Shown here piece by piece: positions 26,184 through 33,881 of a DNA stretch of 64,000 nucleotides; position 1 is the stretch's first letter, and each line of letters starts with the position of its first letter. Made by a program: the position numbers and the translations under genes. Source of the DNA: Fibrobacteria bacterium (lineage in GTDB: Bacteria; Fibrobacterota; Fibrobacteria; UBA11236); assembly GCA_025360005.1 (NCBI GenBank), contig JANYDA010000032.1:62001-126000 (forward strand). The letters are read 5' to 3'. The notes under the pieces are model-generated. The model worked only from the letters and a program-made list of their open reading frames with translations. It did not search any database and was not told the origin of the DNA.

Positions 26184-26663
26184 TCATTGTCCAATCCCTT
26201 CCTTGAGATTGCTTTCCTGCGCGGCCAGGCGGGCCAGGTAGCGGGCCGAGGTTTCGTCCAGGTTCGCGTATTCATGGCGGTTGCGTTCCACCCGGTATTC
26301 GGCGCGCCGCCGCTCCTTCAGCTTCTCCAGCACCTTCCTCTCTTGCATCGCCTTCAGCAACAGATCGGATTTCTCCTTGAGCCGCTGGCCCTGCTCGGCG
26401 ATTTCGCCTTCCTGCCCGGAGATCAAGGTACCCATGTGGCGGGCGTATTGCAGTATTCCCAGGCGCCCGCGATGATCGACGACGGGTCCGTCGCCGTGCG
26501 CGTCGGATTCCCAAAGGACGTTCAACTCCTCTAGCAGCTCCGTCAGCCGCGAGCGCAGTTCCTCCAACGCGGCCACTTCCACCGCCAAGGCCTTCTTGGC
26601 CTCCTCTTCCTTCCAACGCTTCATCCGCAGCACCTGCTCCAGATCGAACGTGAACCTTCTCAT
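26184..26663 (-). CDS. fliJ: flagellar export chaperone FliJ
   Basis: FliJ is the central stalk of the flagellar type III export ATPase (with FliI and FliH) at the cytoplasmic base of the flagellum. The 159-residue protein is one long charged coiled coil. It begins MRRFTFDLEQVLRMKRWKEEEA, the family's usual opening of a short strand followed by VL-x-x-K (written here from positions 1-22 in two parts: MRRFTFDLEQ and VLRMKRWKEEEA). Its ATG overlaps the fliI stop (ATGA), indicating translational coupling. Low sequence conservation is normal for FliJ; position and form make the call. Confidence 0.85.
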   Translation of the reverse strand: MRRFTFDLEQVLRMKRWKEEEAKKALAVEVAALEELRSRLTELLEELNVLWESDAHGDGPVVDHRGRLGILQYARHMGTLISGQEGEIAEQGQRLKEKSDLLLKAMQERKVLEKLKERRRAEYRVERNRHEYANLDETSARYLARLAAQESNLKEGIGQ

Positions 26664-27982
26664 TTGACGGCGCCGGCCATGGCCGTGATCCTGTCCAGGG
26701 TGGCCTTCAGTCCGCTCTCCTCCTCCACGCTTTGGATCAGGAACTTGTCCACTTCCGGATGGACCGCGATGGCCATGTCCAACTGCGGATTGGAACCGCG
26801 CACGTAGGCGCCCAGGTTCACCATGTCCTCCGCGTCCGCATAGACGGCCATGGCGTTGAGCAGCTTCCCGGTGGCGGCGCGGTGTTCCTTGGAGGTTACG
26901 TCGGACATGCAGCGGCTCACGCTTTTGAGCACGTCGATGGCGGGATAATGGTTCCTATGCGCCAGAGAGCGCGACAGCACGATATGGCCGTCCAATACGG
27001 AACGCACCGCGTCCGCCACCGGCTCATCCATATCGTCGCCTTCCACAAGCACCGTGTACATGGCGGTAATGGAACCCGTCTTGCCCATACCGGCGCGCTC
27101 CATCAACCGAGGCAGAAAGGCGAAGACGGAAGGCGTGTAGCCGCGCGTGGAAGGGGGTTCGCCGATGGCGAGGCCGATTTCCCGCTGCGCCATGGCCAGG
27201 CGGGTGGAGGAATCCATCATCAGCATCACGTCGCCGCCCTGGTCGCGGAAGTATTCGGCGATGGCGGTGGCCACCAGGGCGGCCTTCAATCGGATCAAGG
27301 CGGGCTGATCGGAGGTGGCGACCACTACCACGGAACGGGCCAGGCCTTCCGCTCCCAGATCCTTCTCGAGGAATTCCTTCACTTCGCGGCCTCGCTCCCC
27401 TATCAGGGCGATCACGTTGACCTGGGCCTTGCAATTGCGCGCGATCATCCCCAGCAGTACGGATTTGCCCACGCCGGATCCGGCGAACAAGCCCACGCGC
27501 TGGCCTTTTCCCACCGTGCGGAAACCGTCGATGGCGCGGATGCCCGTGATCATAGGCTCGGAGATGCGGCGGCGGTCCAGCGGATTGGGCGGATCGTTGT
27601 TGACGCGGCCTTGGGCGGGCAACAGCATCGCCCCCTTGCCGTCGATGGGTTCTCCCAGGCCGTTCAATACGCGGCCCAGCAATTGCGGCCCCACCCGCAC
27701 GCTGAATACCTGCCCGGTAGCCATCACTTCCATGCCTGGCTTCAGGCCGTCCAATTGCCCCAGCCCCATTAGCAAGGTGGTCTTACGGCGGAAGCCCACC
27801 ACCTCGGCCTGGCCCACCTGTTTGGGGCCGTCGAAAACGGCGCAAATCTCCCCCAGGCTTGCGGACAGCCCCGTGCTCTCCATGACCAAACCTATCACTT
27901 GCACGATCTTGGCGCGGATGGGTGCCAGGCACATGCCGTCCAGGGCCTGGCTATATGGGGAAAAAGCGCTTTCAGCGGTCAA
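26660..27982 (-). CDS. fliI: flagellum-specific ATPase FliI
   Basis: FliI is the hexameric ATPase of the flagellar type III export apparatus, related to F1-beta. The P-loop is FAGSGVGKSVLL, then GERGREVKEFLE, the Walker B VMLMMDSSTRLAMAQREI, and the type III-typical ITAMYTVLVEGDDMDEP. I set the start at TTG 27982, which overlaps the fliH stop (TTGA). This gives 440 residues, the usual size, with about 28 residues before the VQVIGLVMESTG strand. An ATG 48 nt downstream (27934) is the alternative. The longer frame to 28180 only adds Arg/Gly-rich sequence that is fliH read out of frame. Confidence 0.93.
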   Translation of the reverse strand: MTAESAFSPYSQALDGMCLAPIRAKIVQVIGLVMESTGLSASLGEICAVFDGPKQVGQAEVVGFRRKTTLLMGLGQLDGLKPGMEVMATGQVFSVRVGPQLLGRVLNGLGEPIDGKGAMLLPAQGRVNNDPPNPLDRRRISEPMITGIRAIDGFRTVGKGQRVGLFAGSGVGKSVLLGMIARNCKAQVNVIALIGERGREVKEFLEKDLGAEGLARSVVVVATSDQPALIRLKAALVATAIAEYFRDQGGDVMLMMDSSTRLAMAQREIGLAIGEPPSTRGYTPSVFAFLPRLMERAGMGKTGSITAMYTVLVEGDDMDEPVADAVRSVLDGHIVLSRSLAHRNHYPAIDVLKSVSRCMSDVTSKEHRAATGKLLNAMAVYADAEDMVNLGAYVRGSNPQLDMAIAVHPEVDKFLIQSVEEESGLKATLDRITAMAGAVK

Positions 27983-28878
27983 AGGCCGCCGTCCCCGCCC
28001 TCGGATCCGGAAGCCTCGTCGCCGTCGGACTCGTCCACGGCGTCGGAACCGGCCGCGTCTTCCGGGCCTTTGAGGGCTTGCACCTTGGCCGCGAAGACGC
28101 GTTTCAATTCCTCGTCGATGCGATTGGCCAGTTCGTCCGCCTGCAGCCCCACCGAGGTGGAATCCGATTCCACGAAGCAACCGCCCTTGGGTATGCGCTC
28201 GTCGGAAACCACGCGCACATCCTTTGTCCCCGCGTCCACCGGCAACCAGAAATCCTGGTTATCCTGCACGATCCTGAAATCGGCGGGATTGATTTTCAAG
28301 GTCACGGTGGTGACCTGGCCCAGAGCCGTCACCGCCCTGCGGAGCAACGGCAGCACGGCGTCCGCATGATCCTTGGCCACTCCTTCGAATACGCGATGGA
28401 CGGTGGCGGAGAACAGCTCCAGGATCTGGCCCTCGAACTCCAGGAACAGCGATGCCTTTTCCTGGGAAAGCGCGTTCAGGCCCATGGCCGCGTTGCCGCG
28501 CAATTCCTCCAGGGCCGCCAGGTAATTGTCCCACGCTTGCTTTTCGCCTTCGCGCATGCCTTCTTCCCGGCCGCGCGCCCGGGCCGATTGCGCAGCCGCC
28601 TCCCCGTCCTTAACGGCCTTCTGCAGCGCCAGCTTGTGCGCCTGTTCGGCCTTGAGAGCGTTGCGAGACAACTCCTCGATCTTCACTTCCGATTCGTTGG
28701 GTTTCGGCAGGGCGCGTCCCGGCATGCTGAACGCCGTCATGGGAAAGCCTTTCATGCCGGCATCCGGCGCGGCCTCCCAATCGCCTTGCTTCATCACCCG
28801 CGCCGGCCCGTCCGCGGGAAGCTCCCGCTTGTCCCGGCCCGGCAATCCGTTCGCCTGCATTCCGAATCTGGATTCCAT
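27979..28878 (-). CDS. fliH: flagellar assembly protein FliH
   Basis: FliH regulates FliI and docks it on the export gate. I start at the ATG at 28878 (MESRFGMQ), which has CCGGAG about 7 nt upstream. The middle has a long helix with Ala/Glu/Lys and a G-R-E-E-G-M-R-E-G stretch, reminiscent of the GxxxG-rich FliH helix. The C-terminal globular part (VHRVFEGVAKDHADAVLPLLRRA, ADFRIV, GGCFVESDSTSVG) fits the FliH/HrpE/YscL fold. Unusually, the protein ends with a long Asp/Glu/Ser/Gly-rich acidic tail of about 20 residues. A 158-bp spacer with a palindromic repeat separates it from fliG. Confidence 0.85.
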   Translation of the reverse strand: MESRFGMQANGLPGRDKRELPADGPARVMKQGDWEAAPDAGMKGFPMTAFSMPGRALPKPNESEVKIEELSRNALKAEQAHKLALQKAVKDGEAAAQSARARGREEGMREGEKQAWDNYLAALEELRGNAAMGLNALSQEKASLFLEFEGQILELFSATVHRVFEGVAKDHADAVLPLLRRAVTALGQVTTVTLKINPADFRIVQDNQDFWLPVDAGTKDVRVVSDERIPKGGCFVESDSTSVGLQADELANRIDEELKRVFAAKVQALKGPEDAAGSDAVDESDGDEASGSEGGDGGL

Positions 28879-28908
28879 TATGACTCCGGAGTCGATACGG
28901 GAAAAAGC

Positions 28909-29026
28909 CAAATGTCAAAGCGCGAAATGCGAAATGCAAAATGGGAGGATCCTTCGCGGGCCGCCCTCCGGCTTTCTTCGCTCTTCAAATTTTGCGCCTT
29001 GCACTTTGAACTTCGCACTGTGAATT
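28909..29026. repeat. heptad-repeat palindrome between fliG and fliH
   Basis: The left arm holds 7-bp units GCGAAAT-GCGAAAT-GCAAAAT (28922 onward). The right arm runs TTTTGCG-CCTTGCA-CTTTGAA-CTTCGCA in the opposite sense (about 28991-29020). The arms can pair imperfectly over about 28 bp around a GC-rich centre. The base composition is clearly different from the neighbouring genes. It is non-coding and lies inside the operon. Confidence 0.6.
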
Positions 29027-29037
29027 CTCTCCCTGGG

Positions 29038-30096
29038 TCAAACCACAATCTCGTCATCGCCCCCGCGGCCGGAGATCACGATCTCCCCGTCGTCTTCCAG
29101 GCGCCTGACGATGTCCACTATGCGCTGCTGAGCGCCTTCCACGTCCTTGACCTTTACCGGTCCCATGAATGCCATGTCTTCCTTCATCATCTCCGCCGCG
29201 CGGCTGGACATGTTCTTGAAGAACTTGTCGCCCACGGTATCGCTGGCGCCTTTGAGGGCCAGGCCCAATTCCTTGGTGTCCACTTCCTTGAGCATACGCT
29301 GGATGCCGCGATCGTCCAGCAGCATGATGTCCTCGAACACGAACATGAGGTTCTTGATCTCGGTGGCCAACTCCGGATTCTCCCGCTCCAGGTTGCCCAG
29401 GATGTTCTTCTCGGCGCCGCGGTCGACCTGGTTGAGCATCTCCGCCACGAACTTGACGCCGCCCACTTCGGACACGTTGCCGCCGAACAGGCTCTTCATC
29501 TGCTGGGCCAGCACCTCTTCCACCTGCCCCAGCACGTCCGGAGACACGCTTTGCATGGTGGCCAGGCGCGTGGTGACGTCCACTTGCAGCTCTTGCGGGA
29601 GCGCGGACAGGATGGGCGCGGACATGGACGCTTCCATATGCGCCAGCAGCAAGGCGATGGTCTGGGGATGTTCCTTCTGGATGAAGTTGACCAACTGCGA
29701 CGGGTCCACGTCCTGCAACAGGCTGAAACCCGTGGTGCGGATGCTGCTCTGCACTTTTTCCAAAATCTCTTTCGCGCGCCGCGGCCCCATGGCGGCTTCC
29801 AGCGCCTGCCGCGCGTACTCCACGCCGCCTTGCAGAATGAACTTCTGGGCCACCGCCATCTGGTGGAACTCTTCCAGGACGCGCTCGCGCGTTTCCGGCG
29901 TGATGCCTTCCAGGCGGGCGATCTCGGAGGTGAGGATTTCCACGTCCTCATCGTCCAGGCTCTTGAAGATTTGCGCGCAAGCCTCCGGCCCCAAGGTCAC
30001 CATCATCACCGCCGCCTTGGTAGGCCCCGGGATGGTGAGAGTGGGTACGCGAGCGCTTTCGCTTTTGTTGTCCGGATCCGACTTCGCGTCAGCCAT
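29038..30096 (-). CDS. fliG: flagellar motor switch protein FliG
   Basis: FliG joins the MS ring to the C-ring and receives torque from MotA. The 352-residue length is normal. The N-terminal FliF-binding domain starts at about residue 20 (TKAAVMMVTLGPE). The middle domain contains the EHPQT motif (about 148-152). The C-terminal torque helix contains MLLDDRGIQRMLKEVD with the charged residues Asp/Arg/Asp expected to face MotA, followed by TKELGLALKG. The gene starts 5 nt after the fliF stop. Confidence 0.97.
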   Translation of the reverse strand: MADAKSDPDNKSESARVPTLTIPGPTKAAVMMVTLGPEACAQIFKSLDDEDVEILTSEIARLEGITPETRERVLEEFHQMAVAQKFILQGGVEYARQALEAAMGPRRAKEILEKVQSSIRTTGFSLLQDVDPSQLVNFIQKEHPQTIALLLAHMEASMSAPILSALPQELQVDVTTRLATMQSVSPDVLGQVEEVLAQQMKSLFGGNVSEVGGVKFVAEMLNQVDRGAEKNILGNLERENPELATEIKNLMFVFEDIMLLDDRGIQRMLKEVDTKELGLALKGASDTVGDKFFKNMSSRAAEMMKEDMAFMGPVKVKDVEGAQQRIVDIVRRLEDDGEIVISGRGGDDEIVV

Positions 30097-30101
30097 TTGC
30101 C

Positions 30102-31685
30102 TTAATCCTTGCCCGCGGCCTGTTTCTTCTTGCCCTTATCGCCACCACCATTGTCCCGTATTTTCTCCTCATGGAGCCACGTTTTGATGAGGTTGGCAAT
30201 ATTGATGGGCTCGGTGCGGGTCATGAACTCCACCCGCTCCAGGATGTCCTTTTGTTTTTGGACATTTTGGGGGACTTTTTCATCTTCCGGCTCCAGGTTC
30301 AGGCCTGCGTACTTGGGCATGGGGGGATTCATGGCGGAAGCCAGGTTCTGCACCAGCCCACGGAAGAACCACAGGCCGAAGAGGAGGATGAGCGCCACCA
30401 CGCCGTACTTCTTGAAGAAGTCCATCCGCTCGGTCTTCTCCAGCTTCTTCATCTCTTCCTGTTCTTCGACCATGAACTGATTGTCGAATTGCACATTGGT
30501 GACGAACACCTCATCCTTGGTGCCGGGCTTGAACCCCACGGCGTTCTTGACCAGGGCGGTGAACTTGTCCAGGTCCTCCTGGCTGCGCGGCACGTAGGTG
30601 CGGCTGCCGTCCTTCTCCACTTTGTAGGTCCCGTCTACGGCCACGGAAACGGTGATGCGCTTGCGGGCCCCGGGCATGCTCACTATGGAAGCCATGGTCT
30701 TGTCGAATTCGTAATTGGTAATCGATCCCTCCTTCTGCTCGGACTGCGCCTGGGGGCTGCCCTTGAGGGAATTCTCGTCGCGCTGCTGGGAACGGATCAC
30801 CTTGGTGTTGGGATCGTAGGATTCCACCGTCTTCTGCACCTGATCGAAATCCAGCTCCGCGGAAATCTTCACGCGCGTTTTGTTGGGGCCCAGCAGGCCC
30901 TGGAAGATATCGTCGATCTTCTGCTCCAGCTCTTTCTCCACGCTGTTCTGCAGCGTCTGGTTATGATCGGTCTGTTCCGCCAGCTGATTGTCGGCGAAGC
31001 CCTTGGTCAGCATGTTGCCGTGGATGTCCAGGACGGAAACCTGGCGGGGCTTGAGGCCTTCCACCGAGCTGGCCACCAGATGGGTGATACCGTTGACCAT
31101 GCGCTCATTTACCTCCTCGCCCGGACGCATCTTCAGGATCACGGAGGCGGTGGCCTCTTCCTTCTTTTCCGTGAAGAGGGAGGGCTTGGGTATCGTCACG
31201 TGCACGCGGGCCTTCTCCACTTCCTTCAGGCTCTCGATGGTGCGTGAGAGTTCGCCTTCCAACGCGCGTCGGTAATTCAGGTTCTGCACGAAATCGGTCA
31301 TGCCCAGATGCATCTTATCGAAGATCTCATATCCCTGCCCGCCAGTTTGCGGCAGCCCCACGCGCGCCATCTGCATACGCGCTTCATATAATTGGTCCTT
31401 GGGCACCGTCACCTGATGCCCGTTGTTCTCCAGTTTATACGGGGTCTTCATTTCCTTGAGCGCGTCCGTCACCTTGGCGGCGTCCTCCGGTTCCAGGTTG
31501 ACGAACAAAGTGGAATAACCCGAATCGGTCCCCCCGCTGCCTCCGGTGGCCGACCACGCAATGACGCTGATCATGCCCGCCAAAACCACCGCCGAAGTGG
31601 CGATCATAATGGCCTTCTGGGTGGCATTGAGCTTGTCCCAGATGGTGCGGAGCTGGATGATGAGTTGCTTCAGATATTCGGACAT
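30102..31685 (-). CDS. fliF: flagellar MS-ring protein FliF
   Basis: FliF forms the MS ring in the inner membrane, the base for flagellar assembly. The 527-residue protein has transmembrane helices at about 25-46 and about 435-455. Between them is the ring-building region with YSTLFVNLEPEDAAKV, MHLGMTDFVQNLNYRRALEGELSRTI (given in two parts) and KARVHVTIPKPSLF, all characteristic of FliF/YscJ. The C-terminal cytoplasmic tail holds the FliG-binding helix. GAGG lies 6 nt before the ATG. It follows fliE after a 248-bp spacer with a palindromic repeat. Confidence 0.97.
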   Translation of the reverse strand: MSEYLKQLIIQLRTIWDKLNATQKAIMIATSAVVLAGMISVIAWSATGGSGGTDSGYSTLFVNLEPEDAAKVTDALKEMKTPYKLENNGHQVTVPKDQLYEARMQMARVGLPQTGGQGYEIFDKMHLGMTDFVQNLNYRRALEGELSRTIESLKEVEKARVHVTIPKPSLFTEKKEEATASVILKMRPGEEVNERMVNGITHLVASSVEGLKPRQVSVLDIHGNMLTKGFADNQLAEQTDHNQTLQNSVEKELEQKIDDIFQGLLGPNKTRVKISAELDFDQVQKTVESYDPNTKVIRSQQRDENSLKGSPQAQSEQKEGSITNYEFDKTMASIVSMPGARKRITVSVAVDGTYKVEKDGSRTYVPRSQEDLDKFTALVKNAVGFKPGTKDEVFVTNVQFDNQFMVEEQEEMKKLEKTERMDFFKKYGVVALILLFGLWFFRGLVQNLASAMNPPMPKYAGLNLEPEDEKVPQNVQKQKDILERVEFMTRTEPINIANLIKTWLHEEKIRDNGGGDKGKKKQAAGKD

Positions 31686-31776
31686 GCGGACCTCGAAGGG
31701 GAAAAGACCGGTACTATGAAAAAGAGCTAAAGGATTTCAGGGAACGGGACGATGAACTGAAGAGGGGAGGATGCGA

Positions 31777-31899
31777 AGAATTTTGCAAATTGAAAATTGA
31801 AAATTGCAACATGCAAATTGTAAGAGGGATGCCGCATTGCCTGTTTTTTCTCGCATGGATTCCAATTTTCACTTTGCAATTTTCAATTTGCAAAATTCT
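31777..31899. repeat. heptad-repeat palindrome between fliE and fliF
   Basis: A perfect 23-bp inverted repeat (31777-31799 against 31877-31899; arm begins AGAATTTTGCAAATTG) encloses a 77-bp centre. Both arms consist of 7-bp units of the kind TGCAAAT/TGAAAAT and continue imperfectly inward. It is strongly A/T-rich in an otherwise GC-rich operon. No ORF is present. It shares its unit type with the element at 28909-29026 and the fragment at 10490-10516. Confidence 0.75.
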
Positions 31900-31933
31900 C
31901 TTTCTCTTCTGAAGGACCGCGGAGCTCCGCAAT

Positions 31934-32248
31934 CTACCCTCTCATCCTCATCACTTCCTGATACGCTTCCATCGTCTTGTTGCGGATTTCCAGGAGTAGG
32001 TTGAAGGCCACCTTGGCTTCGCCCACGGCCAGCATCACCTGGTGCACGTCCTTGACCTCGCCGGATACCATCTTCTGGATGGATTGGTCCGCCTTCAACT
32101 GCATCTCGTTCACGTCCTTTAGGAATCCCGTGAACATATCGTTGAAATTCGCGCTGCCTTCTTTGGGCTTGGTCGACGGCTGCGCGGTCGGCGCCAGTTC
32201 GATTTCCTTGGGAGGACCTACGTTCAGGATGGGGTTCAGATCTGCCAT
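31934..32248 (-). CDS. fliE: flagellar hook-basal body protein FliE
   Basis: FliE links the MS ring to the proximal rod in the periplasm. The 104-residue length is normal. The conserved end is present: KADQSIQKMVSGEVKDVHQ followed by VMLAVGEAKVAFNLLLEIRNKTMEAYQEVMRM (read here as two blocks). GGAG lies 5 nt before the ATG. The N-terminal 30 residues are Pro-rich and variable, as usual. Confidence 0.95.
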   Translation of the reverse strand: MADLNPILNVGPPKEIELAPTAQPSTKPKEGSANFNDMFTGFLKDVNEMQLKADQSIQKMVSGEVKDVHQVMLAVGEAKVAFNLLLEIRNKTMEAYQEVMRMRG

Positions 32249-32256
32249 ATCGTCTC

Positions 32257-32619
32257 CTACGCCGTGAAATCAACATGCCGGCCCAGCGTCGGCTTGGAGT
32301 CCTGTTTCTCTACACCGCCGGTGCGGCCATAGGCCGAAGATCCGGTCAGGCCCGGCAATGCCGAAGCCGCGTTCCCGGGGGCGGGCGCAGCGGCCGGTTT
32401 CGACGGGATGCGCTCCGCCGGATTCCGGGCCGCAGTGCCGGACGCTTTAGCCGCGGTCGCGTTGCCGCTTCCCAGCTCCAATTGTTTCCTTTTGATCAAT
32501 TCCGCCAAGCCCGCTTGCCCGTCCGCGCCGTCGATCTTTTTCTTGGCTGAATCCCGGATCGCCTGGAACCGTTCCAGCGCCGAACCGGCATCGCTTCCGC
32601 CAATCCCTTTCAATGCCAT
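32257..32619 (-). CDS. hypothetical protein inside the flagellar operon
   Basis: The 120-residue protein sits between flgC and fliE and is well placed to be translated: AGAGGA lies 8 nt before the ATG, and its stop is close to the fliE start. The first 50 residues are helical and charged (LERFQAIRDSAKKKID, LAELIKRKQLEL). The rest is Ala/Pro/Ser-rich and probably disordered. It ends TLGRHVDFTA. That tail resembles the end of the small motility-like protein at 11908 (VGGRIDVRA). No known flagellar family is recognised. It may be a lineage-specific rod or export accessory protein; this is inference from context only. Confidence 0.7.
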   Translation of the reverse strand: MALKGIGGSDAGSALERFQAIRDSAKKKIDGADGQAGLAELIKRKQLELGSGNATAAKASGTAARNPAERIPSKPAAAPAPGNAASALPGLTGSSAYGRTGGVEKQDSKPTLGRHVDFTA

Positions 32620-32657
32620 CCGCTAATCCTCTCAGCCATCCCCGCTGCCTCGGCCAT

Positions 32658-33164
32658 TCAGATATCCAGGGCCTTCATCAGCATGGCCTTGGTCGAATTC
32701 ATCGCCGTCACGCTCGCTTCATAGGAGCGCGTGGCCGTGATCATGTCGGTCATTTCCTGCACCACGTTCACGTTGGGCATGGCCACATAGCCTTCGCTGT
32801 TGGCGTCCGGATGGGTAGGATCGTATACCAGCTTGGCCGGAGTCTGATCCTGCTCTACCGAAGCCACTTCCACGCCGCTGCCCACATGGTCCTTGTCCAA
32901 CGGGAAACCGGGTTCCGGAATGGGGATATGATCGCTGTGGGTGGTGAATCCCTGCATCTTGTCGGGACCGAAAATGAAACGCTTCTCCGGGTCGACGGGA
33001 TTCTCGCGCAGGACCACGAATTGGCGCTTGTAGGGGCCGCCGTCCTTGGTGCGCGTGGTTTCCGCGTTGGCCAGGTTGCTGGAGATGACGTTCTGCCGCA
33101 TGCGCTGGGCGCGCAGGCCGCTCGCGCTGATCGACAATCCCGAGAACATATCCATCATGCCCAT
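32658..33164 (-). CDS. flgC: flagellar basal-body rod protein FlgC
   Basis: FlgC is a proximal rod subunit assembled in the periplasm through the flagellar export gate. The 168-residue protein begins MGMMDMFSGLSISASGL. The rod signature NVISSNLANAETT lies at about 25-37. The C-terminal flagellar helix is NVNVVQEMTDMITATRSYEASV and contains the conserved NV-x-EM and Y-E-A residues. AGGA lies 8 nt upstream. The protein ends LMKALDI, as is typical. Confidence 0.97.
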   Translation of the reverse strand: MGMMDMFSGLSISASGLRAQRMRQNVISSNLANAETTRTKDGGPYKRQFVVLRENPVDPEKRFIFGPDKMQGFTTHSDHIPIPEPGFPLDKDHVGSGVEVASVEQDQTPAKLVYDPTHPDANSEGYVAMPNVNVVQEMTDMITATRSYEASVTAMNSTKAMLMKALDI

Positions 33165-33182
33165 ATGCTTATCCTACCCCGC

Positions 33183-33602
33183 TTACGCGTGACCGGCTAT
33201 CGCCGAGTTGATGTCGCCCTTGCGCTCCTGGATGAACTTGATCCCGAACGCGTACAGCAACTGGTTTTCCGCCAGCTTGGCGGCCTCCATATCCACATCC
33301 ACATTATTGATCTCCCCCGGTAAAGTGGGGTCTTGGGAACGGTAGGCCACCGCTTGCACGTTGTCGAGGTTGGGCCGGCCCAGATTCAGGTGATCCGGCT
33401 GATCCTTGCCGCCCGCGATTTGCTTTTCGTCCAGCGCGGCCTTCAAGCGATCCTCGAAAGCCACTTCAATCCTCTGGTAACCGGGCGTAGTGATATTCGC
33501 CAGATTGTTGGCGATGGCCCGGCCGCGCAAAGTGCAGGCGTCCAGGCTTTTGGCCACTGCGGGGATGGATGTTCTTGAGAACAGGGCTTCCTTGAGGAAC
33601 AT
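33183..33602 (-). CDS. flgB: flagellar basal-body rod protein FlgB
   Basis: FlgB is the first proximal rod subunit, paired with FlgC. I start at the ATG at 33602 (MFLKEALFS), preceded by AAAGGA; a TTG six codons upstream is in frame. The rod signature is AIANNLANITTPGYQ (about 32-46). The C-terminal helix NNVDVDMEAAKLAENQLLYAF carries the family's V-D-x-x-x-E-x-x-K-L-A-E-N-Q pattern. It is the first gene of the operon, 20 nt after the predicted sigma-54 start site. Confidence 0.96.
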   Translation of the reverse strand: MFLKEALFSRTSIPAVAKSLDACTLRGRAIANNLANITTPGYQRIEVAFEDRLKAALDEKQIAGGKDQPDHLNLGRPNLDNVQAVAYRSQDPTLPGEINNVDVDMEAAKLAENQLLYAFGIKFIQERKGDINSAIAGHA

Positions 33603-33632
33603 GCGAGGTTTTCCTTTCAACAGGGAGAATTA

Positions 33633-33648
33633 AGCAACGCCCGTGCCA
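33633..33648 (-). promoter_or_regulatory. sigma-54 (RpoN) promoter of the flagellar operon
   Basis: The minus strand reads TGGCACG-GGCG-TTGCT, a complete match to the -24/-12 consensus TGGCACG-N4-TTGCW. Transcription should start near 33622, giving a leader of about 20 nt that contains the flgB Shine-Dalgarno. Confidence 0.85.
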
Positions 33649-33798
33649 CCGCCCCAGGATCGGAAAAGCCGCCCCGGCTTGCGGAATAAGGGATTGTGAT
33701 CGCAAGCGTGGCCCGCCCGATCGGCAATTTACGGGAGCGAAGGCAGAAAGTGCCGAAAAAAATAATGCTAAAGTCCCCTACCTGTTTTTGCCGATAAC

Positions 33799-33862
33799 GC
33801 TTGGGCGGGGAAGTTTTTTCCGTCCGGCGGACGGGACGGGGAAAATCCTGCCCCGCCCTGGG
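33799..33862. other. GC-rich structured region between flgB and the GT9-like gene
   Basis: An outer stem GGGCGGGG (33803-33810) can pair with CCCCGCCC (33851-33858). It encloses a perfect inner hairpin CCGTCC-GGC-GGACGG (33820-33834). No ORF is supported here. There is no T-run in the direction needed to end the GT9-like gene, so it is not a standard terminator. It could be a small RNA or part of the intergenic DNA structure. Confidence 0.35.
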
Positions 33863-33881
33863 CGGACGGAGCGCGGCAGAA

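Noticed and set aside
27983-28180. Arg/Gly-rich N-terminal extension of FliI
   Set aside because: It is fliH sequence read in another frame; FliI has normal length from TTG 27982.
27922-30105. 727-codon plus-strand open frame across fliI, fliH and fliG
   Set aside because: His/Gln/Gly/Leu-rich shadow typical of the antisense of GC-rich genes; the minus-strand genes are clear flagellar families.
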